Shown here one piece after another: positions 9,287 through 18,880 of a stretch of 64,000 bases of DNA. Each line of letters starts with the position of its first letter. Position 1 is the first letter of the stretch. Location of the stretch: NCBI RefSeq assembly GCF_000968135.1, contig NZ_FO538765.1, positions 1,255,819 through 1,319,818 of the forward strand, in the 5' to 3' direction. The notes beneath the pieces are model-generated. The model had not been told where the DNA came from and ran no database searches. It saw nothing but the letters and a program-made list of their open reading frames with translations. Both the position numbers and the translations under genes were made by a program. This DNA comes from Magnetospira sp. QH-2 (GTDB lineage: Bacteria > Pseudomonadota > Alphaproteobacteria > Rhodospirillales > Magnetospiraceae).

Positions 9287-10642
9287 ATGTCTATGACCCC
9301 GCCATACGAAGCGGGTCGACCCGCCTCTGACAATGAGGACAATGCCAGGGCGGCCCTCGATTTCATTGAATTACTGATCGAGGGCCATTACCTGGCCCGC
9401 CCGGATTTTTCAGGACCCCTCGCCGATGCGCTGACCCGGCTGGCCGAACGTCTGGGCCGACGGTCGGAAGAATTGCTGGCCGAAACCACCGAAATGTCCA
9501 TGAATGCCAGTGTCGCCATGGCCACCGTGGCCCGTGTGGCCGGAGACGTGTCGGATTTGGAAAATGGCGCCCAGGCCATGGCCGGGGAAGTGGAACGCAT
9601 GGCGGAAATGAGCAGTGATCTCAGTGACTCCTGCCGCGCCACGTCGGAGATTGTCCAATCCATGCGCGGCGTGACCAGTGAGTTGTCGGTTGGGATCCAT
9701 CGGGGCGTGGCCTCCATGGGCGACATGGTGCAGCAAGTGCATGATTTGATTGATGATGTGCAGACCCTGGGCAGTGCCTCGGAGCATATCGGCGAAATCC
9801 TTCAGACTATCGAAGCCATCGCCAAACAGACCAATCTGCTGGCTCTGAATGCCACCATCGAAGCAGCACGAGCAGGCGAAGCAGGCAAGGGGTTCGCCGT
9901 GGTGGCCGGCGAAGTCAAAAATCTGGCCAATCAGACCGCTCGTTCGACGGACGATATTCGCAAACGGATCGCGGTCCTCAAGGACGGGGTCAAAGAGACC
10001 GTGTCGCAAGTCGAACTGACCGAGTCCACCATCAAGGTGGGGCAGGAGGTCATTGATCGGATCGGCGCCATGGTGGTGGAAATCGAGGATACCATGGCCA
10101 ATGTGGAAGGCCACATGAACCATACCACCGAAACTCTCAACGAGCAGAGTGAAGCCATGACCGAGATATCGGGTGGGGTCAATCAGGTGGCCCGCATGGC
10201 CAATGACAATACCGCCCACGTCGGTACGGTGGTGGAATCCGTTTCCGGCTCCGAAGCCGTCATTGCCGACCAATTCAAGGCCCTGGAAGGTTTGGAGATC
10301 CCCCGATACGTTCTCTATCGAGCCAAATCGGACCATTTCCTGTGGAAGAAGCACTTGTCGGAGATGATGGTTGGTATTTCACGTCTGACCGAGGCGGAGC
10401 TATCCGATCACCATTCCTGCCGTCTGGGCAGATGGTATGATGCCGTGGAAGGGCTCACCCGCTCCGATCCGGATTTTATCGCCATCGACAGGCCGCATCA
10501 GCAGGTCCATGCCAAAGGACGGGAGGCCGCAAGGCTCTATGCTGAAGGTGATATCGATGGCGCCCACACGGCCTTTGCCGAGATGGATCAAGCCTCCGAA
10601 GACGTGGTGCGGCTGATCGATCGATTGATCGCCAAGTCCTAA
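9287..10642 (+). CDS. Soluble methyl-accepting chemotaxis protein with C-terminal CZB zinc domain
   Basis: The 451 residues show no signal peptide and no membrane helix, so this is a cytoplasmic chemoreceptor. Residues about 55-340 form the long coiled-coil signalling domain, with the kinase-contacting hairpin tip '[30 protein letters not shown]' region around residues 180-212. The last ~110 residues are a CZB domain: a His in 'DHFLWKKHL', the '[11 protein letters not shown]' Cys/His motif, and further histidines in '[10 protein letters not shown]'. CZB domains bind zinc and, in studied cases, sense zinc or hypochlorite through that cysteine. No adaptor or kinase genes are adjacent. Confidence 0.92.
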   Translation: MSMTPPYEAGRPASDNEDNARAALDFIELLIEGHYLARPDFSGPLADALTRLAERLGRRSEELLAETTEMSMNASVAMATVARVAGDVSDLENGAQAMAGEVERMAEMSSDLSDSCRATSEIVQSMRGVTSELSVGIHRGVASMGDMVQQVHDLIDDVQTLGSASEHIGEILQTIEAIAKQTNLLALNATIEAARAGEAGKGFAVVAGEVKNLANQTARSTDDIRKRIAVLKDGVKETVSQVELTESTIKVGQEVIDRIGAMVVEIEDTMANVEGHMNHTTETLNEQSEAMTEISGGVNQVARMANDNTAHVGTVVESVSGSEAVIADQFKALEGLEIPRYVLYRAKSDHFLWKKHLSEMMVGISRLTEAELSDHHSCRLGRWYDAVEGLTRSDPDFIAIDRPHQQVHAKGREAARLYAEGDIDGAHTAFAEMDQASEDVVRLIDRLIAKS

Positions 10643-10650
10643 AGCCTCTA

Positions 10651-10698
10651 GATCACGTCGTGTTTGATCGGATTCGATCAAACATGAAAAACGTGATC
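10651..10698. repeat. REP-like palindrome 1
   Basis: An outer arm pair GATCACGT / ACGTGATC encloses an inner perfect 9-bp inverted repeat GTTTGATCG-GATT-CGATCAAAC. It begins 9 bases after the chemoreceptor stop. There is no T-run, so it is more like a dispersed extragenic palindrome than a terminator. A 22-bp fragment of the same sequence, one mismatch, recurs at 12321-12342. Confidence 0.8.
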
Positions 10699-10713
10699 GA
10701 TTCCAATAAGGTC

Positions 10714-10751
10714 GCGCGTGTCTAGCGGGTCCGATTGGACCCGACACGCGC
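10714..10751. repeat. REP-like palindrome 2
   Basis: GCGCGTGTC (10714-10722) pairs with GACACGCGC (10743-10751), and inside it GGGTCC-GATT-GGACCC forms a second stem; a TAGC bulge sits on the left arm. It lies directly left of the insertion element, as is typical for palindromes used as IS110/IS1111 targets. Confidence 0.75.
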
Positions 10752-10766
10752 TAGCAGGCTGCTTCT

Positions 10767-12145
10767 GTAATCGAGTCATTTGAGTCAAGCTGATTTCCAA
10801 GCCGTCGGTTTGAACCTGGGTTATGTGGCGCCCTTTGCTTCTGTCCGCGGTCGACGTCGTCGCCGCATGATGGGGATCAAGGGGGATCGGGTGCAGCAAT
10901 CTGAAAAGCGTGGTCTTACGCCACTGCAGCCTGCGCGCTGTCATCCGAGCCCCGCGCGTCGCCACGCGTCCTGGCCGCCCTTCAGGCGGTCTCGGTTTTC
11001 GTTGTGTTTAGATGGCGGTCTCCTCCTTGCGGTACTGGGAAGTCCGTGGCGATAATCCACATGCGATGCATGATTACGGCGAGACGCCGGGCAACGGCGA
11101 CCTTGGCGCGTTTCATCCCGCGCCTTTTGGCGACCGCGAGCCCCCAGTGTTTGAGCCAGGACCAACGGCGGGTTCGAGTGAGAAGTGCATTGACGGCCTC
11201 GAACAAAAGCCAACGAACCATGGCATCTCCGCACTTGCTGATGGGGCCGCTTCGGTCCTGCTCTCCCGAGGCGTATCTGCGTGGGACAAGCCCGAAGTGG
11301 GCGCCGACCATGACCGACTTTTGAAACCGTTCCGGCACGTCGAGTCCTGTCCTGAAAGCGAGGGCGGTAACCGGGCCGACGCCGGGAACGGTCATCAGGC
11401 GCCGGCAAACGCTATCATCGCGCGCAGCGGCATGAACCTGCCGGTCGAGCTTGTCGAGTTGTTCGAGCAAGGCTTGGCGCGCAAGCAAGAGCGGCTCGGC
11501 GGCTGCGCTGAGGTGCGGGTTATCAGCCGTCAATTCCCGAACCCGCGCCGCGAAAAGGCGTCCGCGCGCCATACCGACCTTGAGGCCGAAAGCTTTCAAT
11601 GTTCCTCGTACCGTATTGGACAACTGACGGACCTGATGAACCAGGGTCTCCCGATGGGTCAGCACCATCCGGAGCTCCTGACTGCGCGCGGTCTTGACGT
11701 GGGTCGCGCGGTACAAACCGGTCCGCATCGCCTGGCTGATCAAGCGGGCGTCGCGACGGTCCGTCTTGACTGGGCTGGCGCTGGCAAAGGCCTTCATTTG
11801 CCGGGTCTCGATACAAATCACAGGGAGGCCCCGACTGGACAGTCCTGCGTACAGCCAAGGCGCCAGAGGGCCAGCTTCCAACCCAATTCGCGCAAAGCCA
11901 CGCCCGCTTTCCTCGAGCCAAGTGGCGACCGCCTCGGGTGTGCTTGACACCTTGCCTTCGCGAATGACGGTTCCCTTTGCATCAATCTCACAGATCGAAA
12001 TGCTTGCCATCGATACGTCCATTCCAACAAAATACTCCATAGCTGGTCTCCTCTGTTCCATGTCCAGGAATTGACCCGGATACTTGATCAAGACCGAGTG
12101 TGGAGACCAGCTGACTGTCTAGGCAATCCCTGACTGCTCGATTAC
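10767..12145 (-). mobile_element. IS110-family (IS1111-like) insertion sequence
   Basis: The boundaries are approximate and rest on a short inverted pair, GTAATCGAG at 10767-10775 and CTCGATTAC at 12137-12145, that flanks the transposase gene; IS1111-group elements have such subterminal inverted repeats and no obvious target duplication. The implied length of about 1.4 kb is normal for the group. A non-coding stretch of about 200 bases (10776-10981) lies 3' of the transposase, where IS1111-group elements are reported to encode their guide (bridge) RNA; that RNA is inferred, not seen. Confidence 0.6.
10982..12040 (-). CDS. IS110-family transposase (DEDD recombinase)
   Basis: The 352-residue product starts at 'MEYFVGMDVSMASISI', the RuvC-like N-terminal strand with the first catalytic Asp, and has further acidic residues in 'IGLEAGPLAPW' and 'KTDRRDARLIS'. 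The C-terminal transposase-20 domain begins with 'LMTVPGVGPVTALAFR' and contains the Ser-bearing 'YASGEQDRSGPISKCGD'. The gene appears intact. Longer in-frame starts up to 12091 exist, but the chosen Met places the catalytic strand at the usual distance from the N terminus. Family knowledge: these enzymes recombine DNA under guidance of an element-encoded RNA. Confidence 0.92.
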   Translation of the reverse strand: MEYFVGMDVSMASISICEIDAKGTVIREGKVSSTPEAVATWLEESGRGFARIGLEAGPLAPWLYAGLSSRGLPVICIETRQMKAFASASPVKTDRRDARLISQAMRTGLYRATHVKTARSQELRMVLTHRETLVHQVRQLSNTVRGTLKAFGLKVGMARGRLFAARVRELTADNPHLSAAAEPLLLARQALLEQLDKLDRQVHAAARDDSVCRRLMTVPGVGPVTALAFRTGLDVPERFQKSVMVGAHFGLVPRRYASGEQDRSGPISKCGDAMVRWLLFEAVNALLTRTRRWSWLKHWGLAVAKRRGMKRAKVAVARRLAVIMHRMWIIATDFPVPQGGDRHLNTTKTETA

Positions 12146-12366
12146 CGCCATCTGAAAAAGTCCGATTTCGAGCGTATGGCGACACATGCATCGACAAGCG
12201 CAGCATGAGGGCCTTTGAACTTTCAACTTGTTACCCTCACCCTGAGCTTCCTCATCCAGAGCTTGTCGAGGGACGAAGGGCGCGGCGGGCCGTAGCACAA
12301 CACGTTTTCAGCAGTCTGTTAGATCATGTCGTGTTTGATCGGGCACACCCTCGTGAGGCTCCACTT
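12146..12366. other. Non-coding flank of the insertion element with repeat fragments
   Basis: This gap holds no convincing gene. At 12232-12280 there is a sequence of the 'ACCCTGAGCTT...GAGCTTGTCGAGG' type that resembles dispersed extragenic repeats of alphaproteobacteria. At 12321-12342 a 22-bp piece of palindrome 1 (10650-10671) recurs with one mismatch. CGCCAT and ATGGCG at about 12147 and 12176 could form a small hairpin. The region looks like repeat-rich junk around an insertion site. Confidence 0.5.
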
Positions 12367-13350
12367 CTAGCTTACTTTGATCACCGTTCGGCCTTTGACT
12401 CCGCCTTTGAGGATGGCATCAGCCAGATCGGGCAGCTCTTGGAGAGTCGCCTCGGAGACCATGGAATCAAGTTTATCCATGGGCAGATCGGAAACGATCC
12501 GCTGCCAGGCCCGTTGGCGCTTTTCGAACGGGCAGAGCACGGAGTCGATTCCTAGCAGATTGACGCCGCGCAGCAGGAACGGAATGACCGTGGTCTCCAG
12601 CTTGTTGCCCCCAGCCAAGCCGACGGCGGCGACACTGCCTCCATGTTTCATTTGAGTCAGCACCCGTGCCAGGGTCGTTCCGCCCACCGCGTCCACGCAT
12701 CCGGCCCAGCGTTCACGGTCCAGCGGACGATTGGTGGGTTCTGAGAGTTGCGTGCGATCAATCATGGTCTTGGCACCGAGCTCACTGAGATAGGCAAGGG
12801 TTTCGGCCCGTCCGGTGGAGGCGGCCACCTGGTAACCCAAATTGGCCAGGATCGCCGTGGCCACCGAGCCGACACCGCCCGCCGCGCCCGTTACCAGGAC
12901 CTCGCCATCGCCGGGGGTCATGCCCTGATCCTCCAGGGCCATCACGGCCAGCATCGCGGTGAAGCCGGCCGTGCCCAGAGCCATGGCCCTCTTGGGGCTC
13001 AGGCCGTCGGGCAGGGGGACCAGCCAGTCGCCGTTCACGCGCGCCTTTTCCGCATAGCCCCCCCAATGGACCTCGCCGACCCGCCAGCCGGTGAGCACCA
13101 CCGCATCGCCCGGCTTGTAGGACCCATGGCTGCTCTCGGCCACGGTCCCGGCAAAATCAATGCCGCCCACATGGGGATAATTGCGGACTAGCCCGCCCAG
13201 TCCGTTGAGCACCAAGCCGTCCTTATAGTTGATGGTGGAGTACTGGACATCGACCGTCACATCGCCATCGGGCAGGGCGCTTTCATCCAAGTCGCGGATT
13301 TCGTTGCTGACGGAGTCTTCGGTCTTTTCGGTCACGAGAGCCTTGAACAT
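12367..13350 (-). CDS. acuI: AcuI/YhdH-type NADPH-dependent acrylyl-CoA reductase (MDR family)
   Basis: The 327-residue product is a medium-chain dehydrogenase/reductase without structural zinc. It shows 'STINYKDGLVLNG', 'YPHVGGIDFAGTV', the substrate-domain 'LGTAGFTAMLAVMALE' and the Rossmann motif 'VLVTGAAGGVGSVA'. These are the marks of the YhdH/AcuI subgroup, which reduces acryloyl-CoA to propionyl-CoA (3-hydroxypropionate and DMSP metabolism). I chose the Met at 13350 because it begins the family-like 'MFKALV' and sits 4 bases after the ubiG stop; a longer in-frame start at 13389 would overlap ubiG. Confidence 0.87.
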   Translation of the reverse strand: MFKALVTEKTEDSVSNEIRDLDESALPDGDVTVDVQYSTINYKDGLVLNGLGGLVRNYPHVGGIDFAGTVAESSHGSYKPGDAVVLTGWRVGEVHWGGYAEKARVNGDWLVPLPDGLSPKRAMALGTAGFTAMLAVMALEDQGMTPGDGEVLVTGAAGGVGSVATAILANLGYQVAASTGRAETLAYLSELGAKTMIDRTQLSEPTNRPLDRERWAGCVDAVGGTTLARVLTQMKHGGSVAAVGLAGGNKLETTVIPFLLRGVNLLGIDSVLCPFEKRQRAWQRIVSDLPMDKLDSMVSEATLQELPDLADAILKGGVKGRTVIKVS

Positions 13351-13354
13351 GGCA

Positions 13355-14101
13355 CTAATCCTTGATGCAGAATGCGAGGTAGTTGACATCCAGGTCGTCG
13401 GAAAGATCCCAACGGGCGGACATGGGATGGAAGCTCATGCCCTTGAGGGCCTCAATCAGCAGGCCATGGGGGCGCAGTCCCCGGGCCAGTTCCGATGGAC
13501 GGACGAACTTGCGCCAGTCATGGGTGCCAGCGGGTAGCCAGCGCAATATATACTCAGCGCCGATCTTGCCCAGGGCAAGAGATTTCAGGGTCCGGTTCAT
13601 GGTCGCCATGGCCATGGCCCCGCCCGGGCGGACCAGGGCACAGGAATGGGCCAGGAACAGGTCCGGGTCATCCACATGCTCGATGACTTCCATGTTTGTC
13701 ACCAGATCGAACTGCAGTCCCTCGGCCACCAGGTCTTCCGGCATGGCATGGCGATAGGTGATATCCAAACCCATCTGTTCCGCATGGGCGGCGGCGATGC
13801 CGACATTCTTGTCCCCGGCATCGATGCCCGTCACCTCGGCGCCCATGCGGGACAGGGGCTCGCAGAGCAATCCCCCCCCACAGCCGATGTCAAGAATCCT
13901 CAGACCTTTCAGGGGCGCGCCGTCCAGCGGGTCCCGTCCGAAACGGGCCGCCGCCCGGTCGCGGATGAAGGTCAGCCGGGTGGGATTAAACTTATGCAAA
14001 GGGCCGAATTTGCCGTCGGGATCCCACCAGGTTTCGGCCATGGCGGTGAAGCGGGCTACTTCTTCCGGATTAGCCGTTCCGGGGGAAAGGGGGTTGGTCA
14101 T
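13355..14101 (-). CDS. ubiG: Ubiquinone biosynthesis O-methyltransferase UbiG
   Basis: The 248-residue class I methyltransferase has the SAM motif '[21 protein letters not shown]', the acidic '[10 protein letters not shown]' that binds the ribose, and N-terminal '[20 protein letters not shown]', a UbiG hallmark. It catalyses both O-methylations in ubiquinone synthesis at the inner membrane. The Met at 14101 is preferred to an upstream in-frame start at 14182. It is divergent from lysC across about 110 bp and co-directional with acuI, 4 bases downstream. Confidence 0.94.
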   Translation of the reverse strand: MTNPLSPGTANPEEVARFTAMAETWWDPDGKFGPLHKFNPTRLTFIRDRAAARFGRDPLDGAPLKGLRILDIGCGGGLLCEPLSRMGAEVTGIDAGDKNVGIAAAHAEQMGLDITYRHAMPEDLVAEGLQFDLVTNMEVIEHVDDPDLFLAHSCALVRPGGAMAMATMNRTLKSLALGKIGAEYILRWLPAGTHDWRKFVRPSELARGLRPHGLLIEALKGMSFHPMSARWDLSDDLDVNYLAFCIKD

Positions 14102-14214
14102 GGTGAAAGCACTCCGATTGGGCGCGGCGGACTTGCCTCGCGGGGTCCTCCAGAGTATGTATACGCCGCCGCCGCCCGGCAACGGGTTCGCGGAATTTTT
14201 TTGTGGGAAGGATC

Positions 14215-15441
14215 ATGGCACTCATCGTTCAGAAGTTCGGCGGCACATCCGTCGGCGATATCGGGCGGATCAAGAACGTCGCCCGAAAGGTCAAGGCAGA
14301 GGTGGACGCCGGTCATCAGGTGGCCGTTGTCGTCAGCGCCATGTCGGGCGTGACCAACACCTTGGTGGATTATACGCAACAAATCGGTCCCGATGTGGAC
14401 CCACGCGAATACGACGTGGTTGTCTCCACCGGCGAGCAGGTAACCACCGGGCTGCTATCCATGGCGTTACAGGATTTGGGTATCGATGCCCGCTCCTGGC
14501 AGGGCTGGCAAATTCCGGTGCGCACCGACGATGTCCATGCCAAGGCGCGGATTCAATCCATCGACGTGACCGAGATGAAGGCCCAGATGGAAAGCGGTCA
14601 GGTGGCCGTGGTTCCAGGGTTCCAGGGCGTGAGCGACGAAGGCCGGGTGGCGACCCTGGGACGGGGTGGATCCGATACCAGCGCCGTGGCCCTGGCGGCG
14701 GCGTTGCGGGCTGATCGTTGTGATATCTATACGGATGTGGATGGAGTATACACGACCGATCCGCGGATCGTGTCCAAGGCCCGCAAGCTCGACAAGATAA
14801 CCTACGAGGAAATGTTTGAGCTGGCTTCCCTGGGAGCCAAGGTGTTGCAGACCCGGTCGGTGGAAATGGCCATGAAGCACGGAGTACGGCTACAGGTCCG
14901 CTCCAGCTTCGAGGATACGCCCGGTACCATGGTGGTGAATGAGGACGAAATCGTGGAAAAAGAAATTGTGAGCGGGATCGCTTATAGCCGGGACGAAGCC
15001 AAGGTCACCGTGGTGGCCCTGGAAGACCGCCCCGGTGTCGCCAGTGCCGTGTTTGGGCCGCTGGCCGAGGCCAACGTCAACGTGGATATGATCATCCAGA
15101 ATATCTCTCAGGACGGCAAGCACGCCAACCTGACCTTTACCGTGCCCGAAGGTGAACTGCGCCGGGCGCTGGAGGTGCTGGAAGATCGCAAGGATGACCT
15201 GCGCTTTGAAAAGCTGCTCAGTGATTCCAAGGTGGTGAAGATCTCGATCATCGGTGTCGGCATGCGCAGCCACGCAGGGGTTGCCCAGCGCATGTTCCAG
15301 GCCCTGGCCGATAAAAGTATCAATATCCAGGTAATCTCCACCTCGGAAATCAAGGTCAGCGTTTTGATCGATGAGGAGTATACCGAATTGGCTTTGCGCG
15401 CTCTGCATACGGCCTATGACCTCGACGCCGACGCGGCCTGA
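14215..15441 (+). CDS. lysC: Aspartate kinase (lysine/threonine/methionine pathway)
   Basis: The 408 residues begin with the catalytic 'IVQKFGGTSVGD' and contain 'VVSAMSGVTNTL', 'GRGGSDTSAVALAAAL' and 'DVDGVYTTDPR', then two ACT regulatory domains (about 265-330 and 345-405). It phosphorylates L-aspartate, the first step towards lysine, threonine and methionine; the ACT pair suggests feedback control by lysine and/or threonine. The ATG at 14215 has a GGGAAGGA ribosome site; the in-frame ATG at 14203 lacks one. The nitronate monooxygenase gene starts 4 bases later. Confidence 0.95.
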   Translation: MALIVQKFGGTSVGDIGRIKNVARKVKAEVDAGHQVAVVVSAMSGVTNTLVDYTQQIGPDVDPREYDVVVSTGEQVTTGLLSMALQDLGIDARSWQGWQIPVRTDDVHAKARIQSIDVTEMKAQMESGQVAVVPGFQGVSDEGRVATLGRGGSDTSAVALAAALRADRCDIYTDVDGVYTTDPRIVSKARKLDKITYEEMFELASLGAKVLQTRSVEMAMKHGVRLQVRSSFEDTPGTMVVNEDEIVEKEIVSGIAYSRDEAKVTVVALEDRPGVASAVFGPLAEANVNVDMIIQNISQDGKHANLTFTVPEGELRRALEVLEDRKDDLRFEKLLSDSKVVKISIIGVGMRSHAGVAQRMFQALADKSINIQVISTSEIKVSVLIDEEYTELALRALHTAYDLDADAA

Positions 15442-15445
15442 TCCC

Positions 15446-16471
15446 ATGGATGATCTCAGCCCGCGCAGCAAGTTGGACAGCCTCTGGCAGAGTGGCCGGG
15501 ACTTTCTCGGCACCGATACCGCCATCATGGGCGGCGCTATGTCCTGGATTTCCGAGCGGAATCTGGTTGCCGCCATCTCCAACGCCGGTGGTTTCGGTGT
15601 TATTGCCTGCGGCTCCATGGGGCCGGACCTGCTGACAGCGGAAATCGCCGCAACCAAGGCCATGACCACCAAACCTTTCGGAGTCAATTTGATCACCATG
15701 CATCCGGAACTGGATGCGCTGATCGATGTTTGCGCGGATCACAAGGTCAGCCATGTGGTGCTGGCCGGCGGTCTGCCGCCGGGCGGGGCCATCAAGCGAA
15801 TCAAGGAAGCCGGGGCCAAGGTCATCTGCTTTGCCCCCGCGCTGATTCTGGCCAAGCGGCTGGTGCGCAATGGCGTTGATGCGCTGGTCATCGAGGGCGC
15901 CGAGGCGGGCGGCCATATCGGTCCGGTGGCGACCAGCGTGCTGGCCCAGGAAATCCTGCCCAATATCACCGATGTCCCCGTGTTCGTCGCCGGAGGTATC
16001 GGTCGGGGCGAGGCCATGGTCAGCTATCTGGAAATGGGGGCTGCCGGGGTGCAATTGGGCACCCGTTTCGTTTGCGCCGAGGAATGCATCGCCCACGCCG
16101 ATTTCAAGAAGTCCTTCTTGAAAGCCGGTGCTCGGGATGCCATCCCGACAGTGCAGGTGGATCCGCGCTTCCCGGTGATTCCGGTGCGTGCCCTGGTCAA
16201 CAAGGGCACCGATGAATTCATGGAAACCCAACGGGCCATGATCGCCAAGGTCGATGCCGGGGAACTGGAGCTCAAGGAGGCCCAGTTGCAGATCGAGCAT
16301 TTCTGGGCGGGAGCCCTGCGCCGGGCGGTGATTGACGGTGATGTGGAAAATGGCTCGTTGATGGCCGGGCAGAGTGTTGGACTGGTCACCAAGGAACAGC
16401 CCACGGCGGAGATCATCAGCGAAATGGTCACTCAGGCAGAGGCCTCCTTGGCCGCGCGGTCAGGGAGCTAA
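15446..16471 (+). CDS. FMN-dependent nitronate monooxygenase (2-nitropropane dioxygenase family)
   Basis: The 341-residue TIM-barrel protein carries 'TAIMGGAMSWISERNLVAAISNAGGFGVI' at the N terminus, the FMN/catalytic segment 'VIEGAEAGGHIG' with its His, and the phosphate-binding 'FVAGGIGRGEAM' followed by 'GAAGVQLGTRFV'. Such enzymes oxidise alkyl nitronates; related FabK proteins reduce enoyl-ACP, which cannot be fully excluded. The start at 15446 follows lysC by 4 bases; the longer frame into lysC is a read-through of its 3' end. Confidence 0.85.
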   Translation: MDDLSPRSKLDSLWQSGRDFLGTDTAIMGGAMSWISERNLVAAISNAGGFGVIACGSMGPDLLTAEIAATKAMTTKPFGVNLITMHPELDALIDVCADHKVSHVVLAGGLPPGGAIKRIKEAGAKVICFAPALILAKRLVRNGVDALVIEGAEAGGHIGPVATSVLAQEILPNITDVPVFVAGGIGRGEAMVSYLEMGAAGVQLGTRFVCAEECIAHADFKKSFLKAGARDAIPTVQVDPRFPVIPVRALVNKGTDEFMETQRAMIAKVDAGELELKEAQLQIEHFWAGALRRAVIDGDVENGSLMAGQSVGLVTKEQPTAEIISEMVTQAEASLAARSGS

Positions 16472-16474
16472 GAG

Positions 16475-18736
16475 GTGGCCCCGGCGACCATCAATCACAC
16501 CGGGTCGCGACGGCTTCTTGCCCGCATGCGGGATGTGATGGCCGGGGAAGGGGCCGATCCGGCCAAGCTGGACCGGATTGTCACCCTGATTGCCGGGGAT
16601 CTGGTTGCCGAAGTCTGCTCGGTCTATGTACAGCGTGCCGGTGAAGTGCTCGAACTGTTCTCCACCCACGGCCTGGCAATCAGTGCCGTGCACCGGACCC
16701 GCCTGCGTGTCGGCGAGGGCCTTGTGGGTCTGATCGCGGCTCAGGCCCGGCCCTTGTCCTTGGACGAGGCTCAAGACCATCCCAACTTTGCCTTCCGACC
16801 GGAGACCGGTGAAGAAGCCTTCCACTCCTTCTTGGGCGTGCCGATCTTGCGCGGCGGTCGGGTGTTGGGCGTGGTGGCGGTCCAGAACGTCACCCCGCGC
16901 AATTATTCCGAAGAGGAAATCGAGACCCTTGAAACCGTCGCCATGGTTCTGGCGGAGTTGGTGGCGGGTGGCGGGTTGGTCAGTCGTGACGAAACCCGCA
17001 TGGTCGACGGCATCGGCATGTTGCCTTTGCGCATGGAGGGCATGCGACTCAATCCGGGCTTGGCCATTGGCCAGGTGGTGGTGCACGAGCCCTGCATCGA
17101 AGTGCGCAAGCTGGTTGCCGAGGATCCGGAAGCGGAATTGCAGCGCTTAAGGCTGGCCGTGGACGACATGCATGGCGCCTTGGATACCATGCTGGAAAAT
17201 TCCGAAGGCGAGCACCGGGATATCCTGGAAACCTACCGCATGATCGCCGAGGACGCGGGCTGGTTGACCCGCATTGAGGAATCGGTGGCCAGCGGCCTGA
17301 CCGCCGAGGCGGCGGTACAAAAGGTGCAATCGGATGTCCGCGCCCGCATGAACCAAGTTAGCGATCCTTATCTGCGCGAGCGGGTGCACGATCTGGACGA
17401 CCTGGCCAACCGCCTGCTGCAACATTTGACCGGCGACATTCATCTGGTTGGCGTGGCGGAAGGCGACTCCGACATCATCCTGGTTGCCCGCTCCCTGGGG
17501 CCGGCGGAACTGATGGATTACGACCGGGACCGACTGAAGGGGCTGGTGCTGGAAGAAGGTTCACCCACCTCCCATGCAACAATCCTGGCCCGAGCCGCGG
17601 GAATCCCCGTGGTTGGCCGTGTGCGCGAGGCCTTTGGACGTATTGAGGAAGGCGATCAAGTCATCCTGGATGGCGATCACGGCCAGTTGTTTGTTCGTCC
17701 CAGCGACGATGTGCTGACCGCCTTCATGGATACCATGGAGATCCGCAGCCGCCGGGTCGCGGCTCAGGCTGCCCTGCGCGACGAACCGGCGATCACCCGG
17801 GATGGCATCGAAGTTGAACTGCTGATCAATGCCGGGGTTCAGGCGGATATGACCCATTTCGCCGAAACCGGGGCCGATGGCGTGGGGCTCTATCGCACCG
17901 AGGTTCCCTTCATGGCCCGGGCCACCCTGCCCAACGTGGAGGATCAAACGGCCCTGTATGGTCGGGTGTTGGATTTGGCGGACGGCAAGCCGGTGGCCTT
18001 CCGAACCCTGGATGTGGGCGGCGACAAGCTGTTGCCCTATTGGGATCCGGGGGAAGAGGAAAATCCGGCCATGGGCTGGCGGGCTGTCCGCATGTCTCTG
18101 GACCGGCCCATGCTGCTGCGCCACCAATTGCGGGCCTTGATCCATGCCGCCGCCGAAAGGGAATTGAAGCTGATGTTCCCCATGGTCACGGAAGTGGCCG
18201 AATATGACAGCCTGCATGATCTTCTCGACATGGAGTTGAGACGGGCCCAGAAACGGGGCGTGCCGCTGCCTTCCAACTTATCGGTGGGGGTGATGTTGGA
18301 AGTCCCGGCATTGGCATTCCAACTGGAAGCTTTGCTGCCGCGCATCAATTTCCTTTCCGTGGGCAGCAACGATTTATTTCAGTTCCTGTTTGCCGCCGAT
18401 CGAGGGACGCCGCTGCTGGCGGACCGCTACGATGTGCTGTCGCCCCCGGCTTTGAACTTCCTGCGCAGCTTGTTGCTGCAAGGCAACCGGGCCGGAGTGC
18501 CGATCTCTATTTGCGGCGAAATGGCCGGTAAGCCGTTGGAAGCCATGGCGTTGGTGGCTTTGGGCTTCCGCCATTTGTCCATGTCTCCCGCAGCCGTGGC
18601 GCCGGTCAAGGAACTGATCCGCAGCATGGAACTCAGCCCCGTGGCGCGTTACCTTCGCAGCCAGCTCAAGGGCACCGATCATAGCCTGCGCGAGCGCTTA
18701 AGGGCGTTTGCTTTGGATCATGGCGTGGCCCTATGA
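16475..18736 (+). CDS. ptsP: Nitrogen phosphotransferase enzyme I (EI-Ntr)
   Basis: The 753-residue protein matches the usual PtsP length. An N-terminal GAF domain (about 15-165) is followed by the EI fold: helical HPr-binding region, the phospho-acceptor His367 in 'EGSPTSHATILARA', and a PEP-binding barrel with 'GLYRTEVPFMARATLPNVEDQ', 'FRTLDVGGDKLL', 'SVGSNDLFQF' and the catalytic-region Cys in 'ISICGEMAGKP'. It starts the PEP-dependent phosphorelay to NPr and EIIA-Ntr that regulates nitrogen and potassium physiology. The start codon is GTG, 4 bases after the preceding stop, with GGGAGC upstream. Confidence 0.95.
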   Translation: MAPATINHTGSRRLLARMRDVMAGEGADPAKLDRIVTLIAGDLVAEVCSVYVQRAGEVLELFSTHGLAISAVHRTRLRVGEGLVGLIAAQARPLSLDEAQDHPNFAFRPETGEEAFHSFLGVPILRGGRVLGVVAVQNVTPRNYSEEEIETLETVAMVLAELVAGGGLVSRDETRMVDGIGMLPLRMEGMRLNPGLAIGQVVVHEPCIEVRKLVAEDPEAELQRLRLAVDDMHGALDTMLENSEGEHRDILETYRMIAEDAGWLTRIEESVASGLTAEAAVQKVQSDVRARMNQVSDPYLRERVHDLDDLANRLLQHLTGDIHLVGVAEGDSDIILVARSLGPAELMDYDRDRLKGLVLEEGSPTSHATILARAAGIPVVGRVREAFGRIEEGDQVILDGDHGQLFVRPSDDVLTAFMDTMEIRSRRVAAQAALRDEPAITRDGIEVELLINAGVQADMTHFAETGADGVGLYRTEVPFMARATLPNVEDQTALYGRVLDLADGKPVAFRTLDVGGDKLLPYWDPGEEENPAMGWRAVRMSLDRPMLLRHQLRALIHAAAERELKLMFPMVTEVAEYDSLHDLLDMELRRAQKRGVPLPSNLSVGVMLEVPALAFQLEALLPRINFLSVGSNDLFQFLFAADRGTPLLADRYDVLSPPALNFLRSLLLQGNRAGVPISICGEMAGKPLEAMALVALGFRHLSMSPAAVAPVKELIRSMELSPVARYLRSQLKGTDHSLRERLRAFALDHGVAL

Positions 18737-18880
18737 TCCAGAAATTGGCGGTCAATACCCCGCATTGAGCGGAAAAATGGCGCTTTTTATCCACTAGAAC
18801 CTCTGATATTTACGTCATGTAAGCTTTTTTCCGCTATTTCGGAGCGGGATACAGGGGATCTGAACCAGTAGGGCGAGACC

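Noticed and set aside
9410-10354. A 314-codon minus-strand frame opposite the chemoreceptor
   Set aside because: His/Gly-rich antisense product of coiled-coil codons; the sense strand encodes a complete chemoreceptor.
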